From: Cytophagaceae bacterium ABcell3
GTDB taxonomy: Bacteria; Bacteroidota; Bacteroidia; Cytophagales; Cytophagaceae
Assembly (NCBI GenBank): GCA_030913385.1
Contig: CP133159.1
Span: 186,001 to 250,000 of the forward strand
Reading direction: 5' to 3'
Length of the DNA: 64,000 bases
The notes under the pieces were generated by a model. That model did no database searches. It was not told the DNA's origin and saw only the letters and a list, made by a program, of their open reading frames with translations. How positions within the stretch are numbered: the stretch's first letter is position 1; every line of letters begins with the position of its first letter. A program made the translations under genes and the position numbers. This document shows positions 28,436 to 37,659 of this stretch, piece by piece.

Positions 28436-30901
28436 ATGCTATTATTCAGTCAATTACCTAACATAGTCAATGGATCGATTGCGCAGCTAGGAGAAGACAA
28501 GGCTGTAAAACATTTATTGTTTGATAGTAGAAGACTGATTATATCAGAAAATGCACTTTTTTTTGCTATTCCTGGCGAACGCAACAATGGACATAAATAC
28601 ATTGAAGAAATTTATAAGAAAGGTATAAGACTGTTCATTGTACAAAAAGGTCATTCTAAAAACATCAACTCTTTTCCAGAGGCTTCTTTTATAGAAGTAG
28701 CACATACGGTAGAAGCATTACAAAAAATTGCAGCATGGCATAGGCGTCAATTTAACCTTCCCGTCGTAGGCATAACAGGCAGCAATGCCAAAACCATAAT
28801 TAAAGAATGGGCCTCGCAACTTTTATCGCCTGACTTTAACTTGTTAAAAAGCCCTAGAAGTTATAATTCCCAAATAGGCGTACCCTTATCTGTTTGGCAA
28901 ATCAATGCCCAACACACTTTGGCCATATTTGAAGCAGGGATCTCAAAAAAGGGAGAAATGGAAAAGCTGCAACCTGTTATACAACCTACCATTGGCATTT
29001 TCACCAACATCGGTTCCGCACACGACGAAGGTTTCTCATCGCAGCAGGAAAAGGTAATTGAAAAGCTAAAGCTCTTTCATGCTGCTCAAACAATAATCTA
29101 CTGTTTAGACCACGCAATTATAGACCAAGAGATAAAGAATTGCTGCATATCTACCAAGAAGTTTACATGGTCATTGAAAAGCCAGGATGCAGACGTATTT
29201 ATTGAAAATATCCGCAAAAGCACAACAGAGACAAACCTTGTATACTCCTATAAAGGCAAGTCATACCCGCTCACTATACCTTTTACCGACGATGCCTCTA
29301 TAGAAAATGTCCTACACTGCCTCACATTGATGGTGTATTTAAAAGTGAACCAGGAGTCTTATAAGGATAGGCTAAAGAGCTTGCTAAAAATACCCATGCG
29401 CCTTGAGCTAAAACAAGGCATCAACAACTGCTATATCATAGACGACACTTACAATAATGATTTAGCAGGCCTATCTATGGCAGTAGATTTTCTGATCAAC
29501 CAAAAACAGAAAAGTAAGAAAACATTAATTCTTTCGGACATTCCAGAGTCAGGAATAAACAAAAAAGAGCTTTATAAAGAAGTTGCTTCGGTTTTATATA
29601 ACAAAGGGCTAAAAAGAATAATAGGCATAGGCGCGGAAATCTCTAAGCATGCACACTATTTTTCAAATATAAGCACCTTCAGCACCACTGAGGATTTTTT
29701 AAACAAAATACAGCCCAAAGACTTCTCCGATGAAGCCATATTGGTAAAAGGTGCTCGAAAGTTTAAGTTTGAAAACATCATCCAACTGCTACAGCGAAAA
29801 ACCCATGGGACAGTACTGGAAATAAACTTAGATGCACTGGCCCATAACCTCAACTTCTACAGGACCAGGTTGAAACCCGGAACCAAAGTGATGGCCATGG
29901 TAAAAGCTTTTGCTTATGGAAGTGGAAGTTTCGAAACGGCCAATATGCTTCAATTTCACAACGTAGACTATCTCGCTGTAGCTTACGCAGATGAAGGAGC
30001 AGAGCTAAGAAACAACGGGATTCATACACCCATTATGGTCATGAACCCCGCTCCCGAAACTTTTCATACACTTATTCAATATAAACTGGAGCCTGAACTT
30101 TATAATTTTTATATTTTAAATGAATTCCTGAATTTCTTAAAAAGCAACAACCTCCGTTCCGCTATTCATATAAAAATAGACACGGGAATGCGAAGGCTTG
30201 GCTTTGAAGATCATGAACACATCCAGTTACTGAATATCTTGCGCAATGCGAAGGACTATGTGCAAGTAGCCAGCATATTTTCACATTTGGCAGCAGCCGA
30301 CGATATCAGCTTTAAGGAGTTTACCTATGAGCAGATAGATGCTTTTAATAAGATAACGACCTCTTTAGAAGAAGGCTTGGGCTACCCTTTCCTGAAGCAT
30401 ATTTGCAATTCAGCAGGAGCGCTAAGGTACCCTGAAGGGCAGTTTGACATGGTACGTTTAGGCATTGGGCTGTATGGCATAGAGTCAAGCGGTAAAGAAC
30501 AAGAAAAATTAAAAACTGTAGCGACCCTAAAAACCATTATTTCTCAAGTCAAACATATCTCTAAAGGCGATACCATAGGATATGGGCGAAAGGGAAAAGC
30601 GGAGAAAGACCTTCGTATAGGAACAATAGCAATAGGTTACGCAGACGGCTTTGACAGGCGTTTTAGCAATGGAATAGGAAGAGTAAATATCAAGGGCAAA
30701 CTTTGTCCGGTAATAGGCAATGTGTGCATGGACATGACCATGGTAGACATATCTGCCACGGAAGCCAACGAAGGAGATGAAGTCATCATCTTTGGAGAAA
30801 ACCCAAGTATTATAGACCTAGCAAAACAAGCTGGCACAATACCTTATGAGGTTCTCACTGGTGTAGGAGAAAGGGTAAAAAGAGTTTATTATACAGAATA
30901 A
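28436..30901 (+). CDS. murF-alr: Bifunctional MurF ligase / alanine racemase
   Basis: An 821-residue fusion typical of Bacteroidota that joins two linked steps of peptidoglycan precursor synthesis: racemisation of L-alanine and addition of D-Ala-D-Ala to UDP-MurNAc-tripeptide. Residues 1 to about 455 are MurF. Its P-loop reads GITGSNAKT (112-120), with Ala where the family normally has Gly before the lysine. Residues about 458-821 are alanine racemase: the PLP lysine lies in MVKAFAYGSGS (near 490), IKIDTGMRRLGF and GYADGF are intact, and the catalytic tyrosine is probably in IGYGRKG. Expected place: cytoplasm. A hairpin follows the stop codon. Confidence 0.95.
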   Translation: MLLFSQLPNIVNGSIAQLGEDKAVKHLLFDSRRLIISENALFFAIPGERNNGHKYIEEIYKKGIRLFIVQKGHSKNINSFPEASFIEVAHTVEALQKIAAWHRRQFNLPVVGITGSNAKTIIKEWASQLLSPDFNLLKSPRSYNSQIGVPLSVWQINAQHTLAIFEAGISKKGEMEKLQPVIQPTIGIFTNIGSAHDEGFSSQQEKVIEKLKLFHAAQTIIYCLDHAIIDQEIKNCCISTKKFTWSLKSQDADVFIENIRKSTTETNLVYSYKGKSYPLTIPFTDDASIENVLHCLTLMVYLKVNQESYKDRLKSLLKIPMRLELKQGINNCYIIDDTYNNDLAGLSMAVDFLINQKQKSKKTLILSDIPESGINKKELYKEVASVLYNKGLKRIIGIGAEISKHAHYFSNISTFSTTEDFLNKIQPKDFSDEAILVKGARKFKFENIIQLLQRKTHGTVLEINLDALAHNLNFYRTRLKPGTKVMAMVKAFAYGSGSFETANMLQFHNVDYLAVAYADEGAELRNNGIHTPIMVMNPAPETFHTLIQYKLEPELYNFYILNEFLNFLKSNNLRSAIHIKIDTGMRRLGFEDHEHIQLLNILRNAKDYVQVASIFSHLAAADDISFKEFTYEQIDAFNKITTSLEEGLGYPFLKHICNSAGALRYPEGQFDMVRLGIGLYGIESSGKEQEKLKTVATLKTIISQVKHISKGDTIGYGRKGKAEKDLRIGTIAIGYADGFDRRFSNGIGRVNIKGKLCPVIGNVCMDMTMVDISATEANEGDEVIIFGENPSIIDLAKQAGTIPYEVLTGVGERVKRVYYTE

Positions 30902-30903
30902 AA

Positions 30904-30934
30904 TAGGGGTATAAATAAATACCTATACCCCCTA
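30904..30934. terminator. Hairpin between murF-alr and the small membrane gene
   Basis: AGGGGTATA and TATACCCCCT form a 9-base stem three bases after the murF-alr stop codon. The T-tail is weak (TAATTATTG), so efficiency is uncertain; it lies between two convergent genes. Confidence 0.6.
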
Positions 30935-30941
30935 ATTATTG

Positions 30942-31145
30942 CTATACATAATTTCTAACAAACATAAGCGTGCCGACAATAATCATTATCGCACATATAG
31001 AAATGAAGACGGCAATTTTTGTTTCTTTTTCTTTATCAACCTGACCATCTTCTTTGATCATAGCTGAAGCATCTGACAATACAAGACCTCCGCCAACACC
31101 TGCAATAAAACCGACAACAGTTAATATAACACCTAATACGACCAT
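30942..31145 (-). CDS. Small two-helix membrane protein of unknown function
   Basis: A 67-residue protein with two hydrophobic segments (about 2-24, with a GVGGG motif, and 45-63) joined by a charged loop (KEDGQVDKEKETK). I do not recognise a family. An in-frame ATG 45 bases upstream (31190) exists, but a -7-like element (TATATTTG on the minus strand, 31177-31184) lies inside that extension, so I place the start at 31145. Confidence 0.7.
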   Translation of the reverse strand: MVVLGVILTVVGFIAGVGGGLVLSDASAMIKEDGQVDKEKETKIAVFISICAIMIIVGTLMFVRNYV

Positions 31146-31176
31146 TGGATTGATATTTATGTGGTAAATTTGATGC

Positions 31177-31184
31177 CAAATATA
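31177..31184 (-). promoter_or_regulatory. Candidate -7 element for the small membrane gene
   Basis: On the minus strand the sequence reads TATATTTG, a full match to TAnnTTTG, 31 bases before the chosen start. A TTTG lies upstream but only 12 bases away, shorter than the usual 19-21. Confidence 0.4.
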
Positions 31185-31275
31185 AAGCATTCCTTACAAA
31201 AAGTGAATACTTTGCAAAGAAAGATTATGAACCCAAAAGGTTTTTTTTAGGTTCAAACAAAGAACAAGATAAAAA

Positions 31276-31746
31276 ATGAAAAAAATTGTTGTAATACTCT
31301 TCGCCCTTATTCCATTTTTATTCGCATGTCAACCACTAAAACCGGTAGAGTTTAGAGAGGTTGAATACGTACAATTAGAAAAACTAAGCCGTGGAAAAGC
31401 TAATGTAGAAGTCGCTATAAAGCTGCACAATCCAAATAAGCGTAAATTCACAGTAACAGACCATCACCTCGATGTCTTGTTAAACAATAAGCCGATTGGC
31501 AACATATTAAACGAAGGGAAGGTAGTAATTCCTGCCAAGTCAGACACGACATATATTCTTCATGCCGAAGCGGATTTAGGAAACATTACCAAAAACCTTC
31601 CTATGCTCATTGGCATATTTGCCAAGGGTGAAGCCGACTTGACCCTTAAAGGCGACATAAAAGTAAAGAGCATGATATTCAGCAAAACCATTCCGGTTGA
31701 GACCACAGAAAAAATAAATGCAGAATCATTAAATTTCCTGCAATAA
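31276..31746 (+). CDS. LEA type 2 family lipoprotein
   Basis: A 156-residue protein whose signal peptide ends in a lipobox (LFAC, Cys18), so it should be a lipoprotein. The rest fits the LEA_2 / WHy beta-sandwich: KANVEVAIKLHNPNKRKFTV near 37, then LNNKPIGNI and the alternating pattern AEADLGNITKNLP. In Bacteroidota such proteins are common and mostly uncharacterised; a role in envelope lipid or stress handling is only a guess. It is divergent from the small membrane gene. Confidence 0.85.
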   Translation: MKKIVVILFALIPFLFACQPLKPVEFREVEYVQLEKLSRGKANVEVAIKLHNPNKRKFTVTDHHLDVLLNNKPIGNILNEGKVVIPAKSDTTYILHAEADLGNITKNLPMLIGIFAKGEADLTLKGDIKVKSMIFSKTIPVETTEKINAESLNFLQ

Positions 31747-31820
31747 TCACTGTCATTCTAGAAAGTGCATGGTGTGCAATGGTAATTTTATGTTAATTTG
31801 CAGCGATTTTTTTTAATACG

Positions 31821-32522
31821 ATGAACATACATTACTTCAAACATGTACCCTTCGAGGGCTTAGGTTGCATGAAGAGTTGGGTTAAATCGCCGGAGAACAA
31901 AGTTACGGCCACCAAATTTTATGAAGACCACAGGCTTCCATTTATTGATATCTGTGAAATGTTGATTATCATGGGAGGCCCCATGGGCGTATGTGACGAC
32001 AAGAAGTACCCTTGGCTGGTCCAAGAAAAGCAGTTCATTGAGAAAGCAATTGCCAAAGGGAAAAAAGTGATAGGCATCTGCCTTGGCGCCCAGTTAATAG
32101 CGGATGTCTTAGGCGCCAAAGTATATAAAAACGCACATAAAGAAATAGGCTGGCACAACATAACACTGACCGAAAAAGCACTAGCCTCTCCCCTCTTTCA
32201 AGGATTTAATAAAGATGAAAAAGTTTTTCAATGGCATGGCGACACCTTTGATATCCCTACAGGTGCAACAAACATTGCCAGCAGTGAGGTATGCCAACAC
32301 CAAGGTTTTGTGTACAAAAATCAAGTATTGGCTTTACAGTTTCACTTAGAGTCTACAGAAAAGAGTATAGAAAAATTGATCGAACATTGCCATGAAGAGC
32401 TTACGGAAAAAGATTCTTTTATACAAAGCAGTGAACAAATCAAAGAAGGTATTGAGCAAAATCTGGGAAGAAACAATACATTAATGCAGCTTCTGTACAA
32501 CAGGGTTTCAAACGGATATTAA
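31821..32522 (+). CDS. Class I glutamine amidotransferase (GMP synthase-like)
   Basis: A 233-residue stand-alone amidotransferase domain. The nucleophile elbow GICLGAQLIADVLGA places the catalytic cysteine near residue 87, and the catalytic histidine and glutamate lie in LQFHLES near 175. MIIMGGPMGV (near 49) is the usual oxyanion strand. The synthase partner is not fused and not adjacent, so the acceptor is unknown; proteins of this type are often annotated as GMP synthase-like and may degrade or deamidate glutamyl compounds. Convergent with scpA, 16 bases apart. Confidence 0.9.
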   Translation: MNIHYFKHVPFEGLGCMKSWVKSPENKVTATKFYEDHRLPFIDICEMLIIMGGPMGVCDDKKYPWLVQEKQFIEKAIAKGKKVIGICLGAQLIADVLGAKVYKNAHKEIGWHNITLTEKALASPLFQGFNKDEKVFQWHGDTFDIPTGATNIASSEVCQHQGFVYKNQVLALQFHLESTEKSIEKLIEHCHEELTEKDSFIQSSEQIKEGIEQNLGRNNTLMQLLYNRVSNGY

Positions 32523-32538
32523 CCTATTTCTGGGGAGG

Positions 32539-33291
32539 TCAAACAGTCACTTCTGACTCCTCCAGTTTTTCAATCCAAAAATTATTAAACCCTTCTCCCA
32601 AATGGATCATAATTTTTTGGTATTGAAGAAGCTCCAAAATTGCGAGAAAGTTATAAATGACCGCCATTCTTTCTTTTTTGATACATATAATTTCACTGAA
32701 AGATAAACGAGAAGCATCTTTAAGTTTATCCATCAGCATTTCCTTTTGACTTTCTATCGTATAAGGGTACTGTTCGACAAAGTGCGTAGGCTTATTTTGT
32801 TCCTGTTCAAACCGGTTAATAACCTTTTCATACACTTTTAACAGTTTATAGAGGTCTAAATCTTGAAGTTCAGCTTCCACATTAGAAAATGCAGCCAAAT
32901 TCTTAAGCTCCCTGTTAACATTGCCCCGCTTTTCTTTTTGCAGACGGTCTAGTTCTAGAGCAGAAAGTTCCTGAATAACCGATTTGTATTTTTTATATTC
33001 AAGCAAGTGCGCAACTAGCTCTTCTCTTGGGTCAATCTCGTTTCCGGCTTCATCAAGCTCTGGGCGAGGCAGCAACATTTTCGCCTTAATACGCATAAGT
33101 GTGGCAGCAACCAGAATAAACTCACTGGCCACTTCTATATTCATCTGTTCCAGCTTATTCAAATAATCCAGAAAATCATTAGTTATCTGATATATAGGAA
33201 TATCATGAATATCTAGCTCGTCCCTTTCAATAAAGAAAAGCAATAAATCAAAAGGACCCTTAAATAATGGTAGTTGAATTTCAAAGCTCAC
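32539..33291 (-). CDS. scpA: Segregation and condensation protein A
   Basis: The kleisin subunit of the SMC-ScpA-ScpB chromosome-condensing complex. Recognised by FEIQLPLFKGPFDLLLFFIE at the N-terminus, the DIPIYQITNDFLDYL helix and the C-terminal winged helix (about 170-245). I use the GTG at 33291, giving 250 residues and the usual N-terminus (M)SFEIQLPLF; the longer frame would need a TTG at 33306 and adds only five residues. scpB and smc are not adjacent. Confidence 0.93.
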   Translation of the reverse strand: MSFEIQLPLFKGPFDLLLFFIERDELDIHDIPIYQITNDFLDYLNKLEQMNIEVASEFILVAATLMRIKAKMLLPRPELDEAGNEIDPREELVAHLLEYKKYKSVIQELSALELDRLQKEKRGNVNRELKNLAAFSNVEAELQDLDLYKLLKVYEKVINRFEQEQNKPTHFVEQYPYTIESQKEMLMDKLKDASRLSFSEIICIKKERMAVIYNFLAILELLQYQKIMIHLGEGFNNFWIEKLEESEVTV

Positions 33292-33394
33292 AAAGTAAAT
33301 ATACAACTAAAAATTCGTGCTTACAATCACTATTTTCCACATTTTATCAAGAAAACCTAAGAAGTTAAAAAGCCAAGAGGTAAACTGGCGAGGG

Positions 33395-33425
33395 TATGGA
33401 AAAAACAAATAATTATTTATATTTG
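33395..33425 (+). promoter_or_regulatory. Candidate dxs promoter
   Basis: TATG (33395-33398, one mismatch to TTTG), a 19-base spacer and TATATTTG (33418-33425, full match to TAnnTTTG). It predicts a leader of about 45 bases before the TTG start of dxs. Confidence 0.55.
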
Positions 33426-33476
33426 TTATTGGATTAGTCTGAACGTTAACAGTTTTTTCATTATAAGTTACAAGCC

Positions 33477-35399
33477 TTGATTACACCCGGAAAACTACTT
33501 GCTACGATCGACACACCTGTGGATCTTCGAAACTTAGATGAGTCAAGGCTTTTCCAGCTTTGCACCGAGTTAAGACAATTTATTATAGACAATGTTTCTG
33601 TCTATGGAGGGCATTTTTCGGCAAGTCTTGGCGTAGTAGAACTAACCGTTGCCTTGCATTATGTCTTCAACACGCCTGAAGATATGCTGGTTTGGGACGT
33701 GGGACACCAAGCGTATGGCCATAAAATATTGACAGGAAGGCAAAAACAGTTCCATACCAACAGGTTGTACAACGGCCTCTCTGGGTTTCCCAAAAGGTCT
33801 GAAAGCATTTACGATGCTTTTGGCGTTGGGCACTCTTCCACCTCTATTTCTGCCGCTTTGGGAATGGCTGTAGCTTCAGAGTACAAAAACGAAAAAGACA
33901 AACAACATATAGCAGTGATAGGCGATGGTGCTTTAACTGCTGGAATGGCATTTGAAGCCATGAACCATGCCGGGGTTTCAAATTCCAATCTACTTATCAT
34001 TCTCAATGATAATTGCATGGCCATTGATCCTAATGTAGGAGCGCTAAAGCAATACCTTACAGACATTACCACTTCTCATACGTATAATAAGATGCGCGAT
34101 GAAGTATGGAATGTATTAGGAAAAATTAGCAAATTCGGTCCTAATGCGCAGGTCATCGCTTCTAAAATAGAAAATGCTGTAAAAGCCAGCCTTTTAAAGC
34201 ACAGCAACTTATTTGAATCTCTGAACCTGAGATATTTTGGACCAGTGGATGGCCATGACATCAGCCACCTTGTTAGTGTATTGAAAGACCTGAAAAACAT
34301 ACCAGGCCCAAAAATCCTTCATTGTATAACCAAGAAAGGAAAAGGGTTTTCTTTAGCAGAAAAAGATCAAACACGCTGGCATGCACCCGGAAAGTTTGAC
34401 AAAGTAACCGGTGAGATCTGGACTAAAGTGTATGACAAACCCCAGCCACCAAAATATCAGGATGTATTTGGCAAAACTATCATCGAGCTGGCCGAAAAGA
34501 ATGAAAAAATAATGGGGGTAACCCCTGCAATGCCTTCTGGCTGTTCTCTGAACCTCATGATGAAAGAGATGCCAGATCGGGCTTTTGATGTTGGCATTGC
34601 AGAGCAACATGCCGTAACTTTTTCTGCTGGCTTAGCAACCAAAGGCTTGGTACCTTTCTGCAATATTTATTCAACATTTATGCAAAGGGCCTATGACCAG
34701 GTCATTCATGATGTTTGCTTACAAAACCTACAGGTTGTTTTCTGCCTTGACCGTGCAGGACTTGCCGGTGCCGATGGCCCTACCCATCACGGTGCTTATG
34801 ACTTAGCTTATATGCGGTGCATTCCTAATTTAGTTGTGGCCGCACCTATGAACGAGTCTGAACTAAGAAGCATGATGTTCTCCGCCCAACTTGAAAACAG
34901 TGGGCCGTATTGTATAAGATATCCTAGAGGCCAAGGTGTTATGCCTGAATGGAAAACGCCTTTCAAAAAAATAGAACCGGGAAAAGGACGACTTATCAAA
35001 CAAGGCGAAGAGGTGGCAATATTAACCATTGGACATGTAGGCAACTATGCCGTTGAGGCAATTAAGCTTCTAAGTATGACAGGCCTCAATCCAGCACACT
35101 ATGATATGCGTTTTGCAAAACCTTTAGATGAGAGACTGCTGCACAATATTTTTAACCGATTTAGTAAAATTATTACCGTAGAAGATGGGTGCCTACCAGG
35201 TGGTTTTGGAAGTGCCATACTAGAATTTATGGCAGACAATGGTTATTCTGCTAAAGTGGTGAGGCTAGGCATTCCAGACCAATATATTGAACACGGCGAG
35301 CAAAAAGAATTGCACAAAGAGTGCGGTTATCATCCTGAGGGTATTGCAAGTGCCGTTAAAAAGCTAATGGTCCATAAAGCTGGCGCCATCGTTTCTTAA
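33477..35399 (+). CDS. dxs: 1-deoxy-D-xylulose-5-phosphate synthase
   Basis: A 640-residue thiamine-dependent enzyme that joins pyruvate and glyceraldehyde 3-phosphate, the first step of the MEP isoprenoid pathway. The TPP motif GDGALTAGMAFEAMNHAG is near 149-166, the catalytic glutamate in DVGIAEQHAVTFSAG near 370, and DRAGLAGADGPTHHG near 421. The start is a TTG: no in-frame ATG exists between it and the stop upstream (33447), and the resulting N-terminus has the family's normal length. The downstream hydrolase gene begins 3 bases after the stop codon. Confidence 0.97.
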   Translation: MITPGKLLATIDTPVDLRNLDESRLFQLCTELRQFIIDNVSVYGGHFSASLGVVELTVALHYVFNTPEDMLVWDVGHQAYGHKILTGRQKQFHTNRLYNGLSGFPKRSESIYDAFGVGHSSTSISAALGMAVASEYKNEKDKQHIAVIGDGALTAGMAFEAMNHAGVSNSNLLIILNDNCMAIDPNVGALKQYLTDITTSHTYNKMRDEVWNVLGKISKFGPNAQVIASKIENAVKASLLKHSNLFESLNLRYFGPVDGHDISHLVSVLKDLKNIPGPKILHCITKKGKGFSLAEKDQTRWHAPGKFDKVTGEIWTKVYDKPQPPKYQDVFGKTIIELAEKNEKIMGVTPAMPSGCSLNLMMKEMPDRAFDVGIAEQHAVTFSAGLATKGLVPFCNIYSTFMQRAYDQVIHDVCLQNLQVVFCLDRAGLAGADGPTHHGAYDLAYMRCIPNLVVAAPMNESELRSMMFSAQLENSGPYCIRYPRGQGVMPEWKTPFKKIEPGKGRLIKQGEEVAILTIGHVGNYAVEAIKLLSMTGLNPAHYDMRFAKPLDERLLHNIFNRFSKIITVEDGCLPGGFGSAILEFMADNGYSAKVVRLGIPDQYIEHGEQKELHKECGYHPEGIASAVKKLMVHKAGAIVS

Positions 35400-35402
35400 A
35401 CT

Positions 35403-36182
35403 ATGTCCAATACTACTTTTTCTTATGTCGACAAAGGCTCTGGAGCTGTAATCGTGCTGCTCCACGGTTTTTGTGAAGACAAAACACTGTGGAATAAGTT
35501 TATAGAAAAACTATCAAATGAATTTAGGGTCATAGCCCCAGACTTATCTGGCCATGGCAATTCACCACTTCCCGAACAAAGCATTTCTATGGAATCTATG
35601 GCCATAGAAATAAAACAGCTTTTAGACTATCTGGATATCGGACAGTGCGTAATGGCCGGACATTCAATGGGAGGCTATGTAGCTCTTGCTTTTGCAGAAA
35701 AATACCCAGAGACACTTAAAGGGATTTGTTTATTTCACTCCTCCGCCTTTGCAGATACGAACGAGAAAAAAGAGGCTAGGAACAAAACTATATCATTTAT
35801 AAAGAAACATGGGGTAAACGCTTTTGCGGACTCTTTTGTAGCCCCACTTTTTTCGCTCGACAATCGCAAAGAGCCTTATGTGACAGAGGTCAACAAGATG
35901 GTCAAAAATACTGCACCACAAAGCATAATGGCTGCCGCTGCCGCCATGCGCGACCGCCCAGACCGAACACATGTCCTTAAAGCCATAGATGCACCGGTTT
36001 TGTTTATAGCTGGCAAAGAAGACAATGCGGCTCCACTTGAGAAAATATTGCAACAATGCACATTGCCCAAAGAGTCCTTTTTGCACGTACTTTCTGACAC
36101 CGGCCATATGGGCATGTTTGAAAAAGAGCAGGAAACGGTAGGCTGCCTGCAAGCTTTTCTCCACTACATATACAACTTTTAA
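35403..36182 (+). CDS. Alpha/beta-hydrolase
   Basis: A 259-residue cytoplasmic hydrolase. The oxyanion segment VLLHGFCEDKTLW is near 19, the nucleophile elbow AGHSMGGYVALAFAEKYPE puts the serine near 84, and the catalytic histidine lies in DTGHMGMFEKEQE near 239. Substrate is unknown; esters or acyl-CoA derivatives would be typical. It follows dxs by 3 bases, so it is co-transcribed, but nothing ties it to isoprenoid synthesis. Its 3' end overlaps the M90 gene by 4 bases, tail to tail. Confidence 0.92.
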   Translation: MSNTTFSYVDKGSGAVIVLLHGFCEDKTLWNKFIEKLSNEFRVIAPDLSGHGNSPLPEQSISMESMAIEIKQLLDYLDIGQCVMAGHSMGGYVALAFAEKYPETLKGICLFHSSAFADTNEKKEARNKTISFIKKHGVNAFADSFVAPLFSLDNRKEPYVTEVNKMVKNTAPQSIMAAAAAMRDRPDRTHVLKAIDAPVLFIAGKEDNAAPLEKILQQCTLPKESFLHVLSDTGHMGMFEKEQETVGCLQAFLHYIYNF

Positions 36183-36997
36183 ACCGCTGGCGAATATTTA
36201 CCTTCGCAAGGATCCTGTCTCAGCAACCTTACGGTGGCTTTGTATAAAACCGGCAGAGTACTTCTAAAATCACAAGGCTGCTCAAAAAACTGTTCTACAC
36301 AAACCGCAAAAAACTCTTCCATATTGGTACCGGCATAGGCTCTTAAGAAAGAAGATTCTCCGTTTTTAACCCGGTAAAACTCTTTAGAAGCAACCCTGTT
36401 CCAATGATGCAAGTCTTTCACCTCTAAGAAAGCATATTCATCGTTCATAATAGCATCTTCCAACCTTAAAGCATGAGCCATTTCATGTAACCCTAGGTTA
36501 AACCCATCATCAGAAATGCTATAACCTTTCAGAAAATCTTCCCATGACAAAACTATAGTCCCTTCGGTGCTAACCTCGCCCTTAAACTTGTACCTACGTC
36601 TTGACTTTTGCCTATAATATTCCCTCGGATACAAAACAATTTTATTGAAGTGTGCCAATTTGAGTGGCTTAAACCCAAAAGTCAACTGTACAGCACAAGC
36701 ACCAATAAGAAGTTTCATCTCTCCTGTAACCAGCTTCATGTTTCTGGGAATAAATTCTTTTTTTAATAAAAAATATTTAAGCCTTTTCTCAAATTCCCTT
36801 TTTTTAGCAGGTTCAAGTTTTGCATAATATGGGAAATACCTATTAAGCAAGTTTCTATAGGCGGGCTTTAAAGGCTTCATCATCCTCAAGGTGGCATCAA
36901 CACGTCTCAGTATTGCTGCAGAAGAGGAAGTTCCCCAATACAGCGAACTACATATCCCAAACAAAAAAGCAATAAGTACAACGGCAAAAATCTCCAT
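36179..36997 (-). CDS. Zinc-dependent peptidase, M90 (MtfA-like) family
   Basis: A 272-residue protein with an N-terminal membrane helix (about 3-24) and a metallopeptidase domain. HEMAHALRLEDA near 170 supplies the zinc-binding HExxH, and the FFAVCVEQFFEQP segment near 225 the third ligand, as in MtfA. MtfA of E. coli is a cytosolic aminopeptidase that binds the Mlc repressor; the membrane anchor here is typical of the Bacteroidota versions. Physiological substrate unknown. Confidence 0.9.
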   Translation of the reverse strand: MEIFAVVLIAFLFGICSSLYWGTSSSAAILRRVDATLRMMKPLKPAYRNLLNRYFPYYAKLEPAKKREFEKRLKYFLLKKEFIPRNMKLVTGEMKLLIGACAVQLTFGFKPLKLAHFNKIVLYPREYYRQKSRRRYKFKGEVSTEGTIVLSWEDFLKGYSISDDGFNLGLHEMAHALRLEDAIMNDEYAFLEVKDLHHWNRVASKEFYRVKNGESSFLRAYAGTNMEEFFAVCVEQFFEQPCDFRSTLPVLYKATVRLLRQDPCEGKYSPAV

Positions 36998-37404
36998 TCT
37001 TTTACATATCTGAGTGTCCTTTTACATTCCCAACAACCTAAAACCTATCAGATTCAATTGAAAATGCCTCTTTTATTTAGAACTGGTTTAAGACAGTATA
37101 GTTTATACAAACCATCTTAACATGTACGCATCCACATAAGCCCAGGTTGAGTATTACATATTCATTCTAAGTGAGCTATGACAAAAGACTAAACTATTGC
37201 AACCGTAGGTGCTAAGTTATTATTATATTCCTTTTCTCCCTCTTTGGTAACCACTCTTTTAAAAAAACTGCTTTATACTGAACCGCTAAATAATATGACC
37301 ATACTTAAAGAACCAGTTATTTAACAATCAATTAACATTGGAATAATCACCCGTTAATATAAGCGAAATAGCTTTGCCACAGGATTAACTAAATTAATAT
37401 TTCT
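36998..37404. other. AT-rich gap before the truncated TonB-dependent receptor gene
   Basis: No gene is visible. Near the right end, TAGCTTTG at 37369-37376 is a full match to the -7 consensus, 28 bases before the GTG start of the receptor fragment, but no TTTG stands at the right distance upstream. Confidence 0.45.
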
Positions 37405-37659
37405 GTGAAAAATCATTACACTGTATTCCTTAAACGAGCAGGAATACTTTTAGCTTTCTTGATGGGAACCCACTTATCTTATGCTCAAACAGGCATGCTT
37501 AAAGGAATCGTAACAGATAAAGAAACCGGAGAGCCTTTAATCGATGTCAATGTCTCTATACCCAAATTAAATAAAGGAACACTAACAGAGCTTGGTGGAG
37601 ATTACATTCTACAAGGGATTCCCGCCGGAAAACATACACCTTTTACTTTCTGGTTTTAG
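37405..37659 (+). pseudogene. TonB-dependent receptor, N-terminal fragment
   Basis: A GTG-started frame with a signal peptide (1-27, LSYAQ) and the first part of a carboxypeptidase-regulatory-like beta-sandwich: LKGIVTDKETGEPLIDVNVS and GGDYILQGIPAGKHT, the usual N-terminal extension of SusC-like or other TonB-dependent receptors. The homology stops at about residue 78. The next bases, in another frame, encode the first transmembrane helix of ExbB. The plug and barrel (about 600-900 residues) are absent. The result is a receptor fragment of 84 residues that cannot be functional. Confidence 0.8.

Noticed and set aside
37405-37659. Small intact secreted protein with a carboxypeptidase-like domain
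   Set aside because: The domain is cut in the middle of its fold, and the tail after residue 78 is read-through of exbB sequence in the wrong frame.
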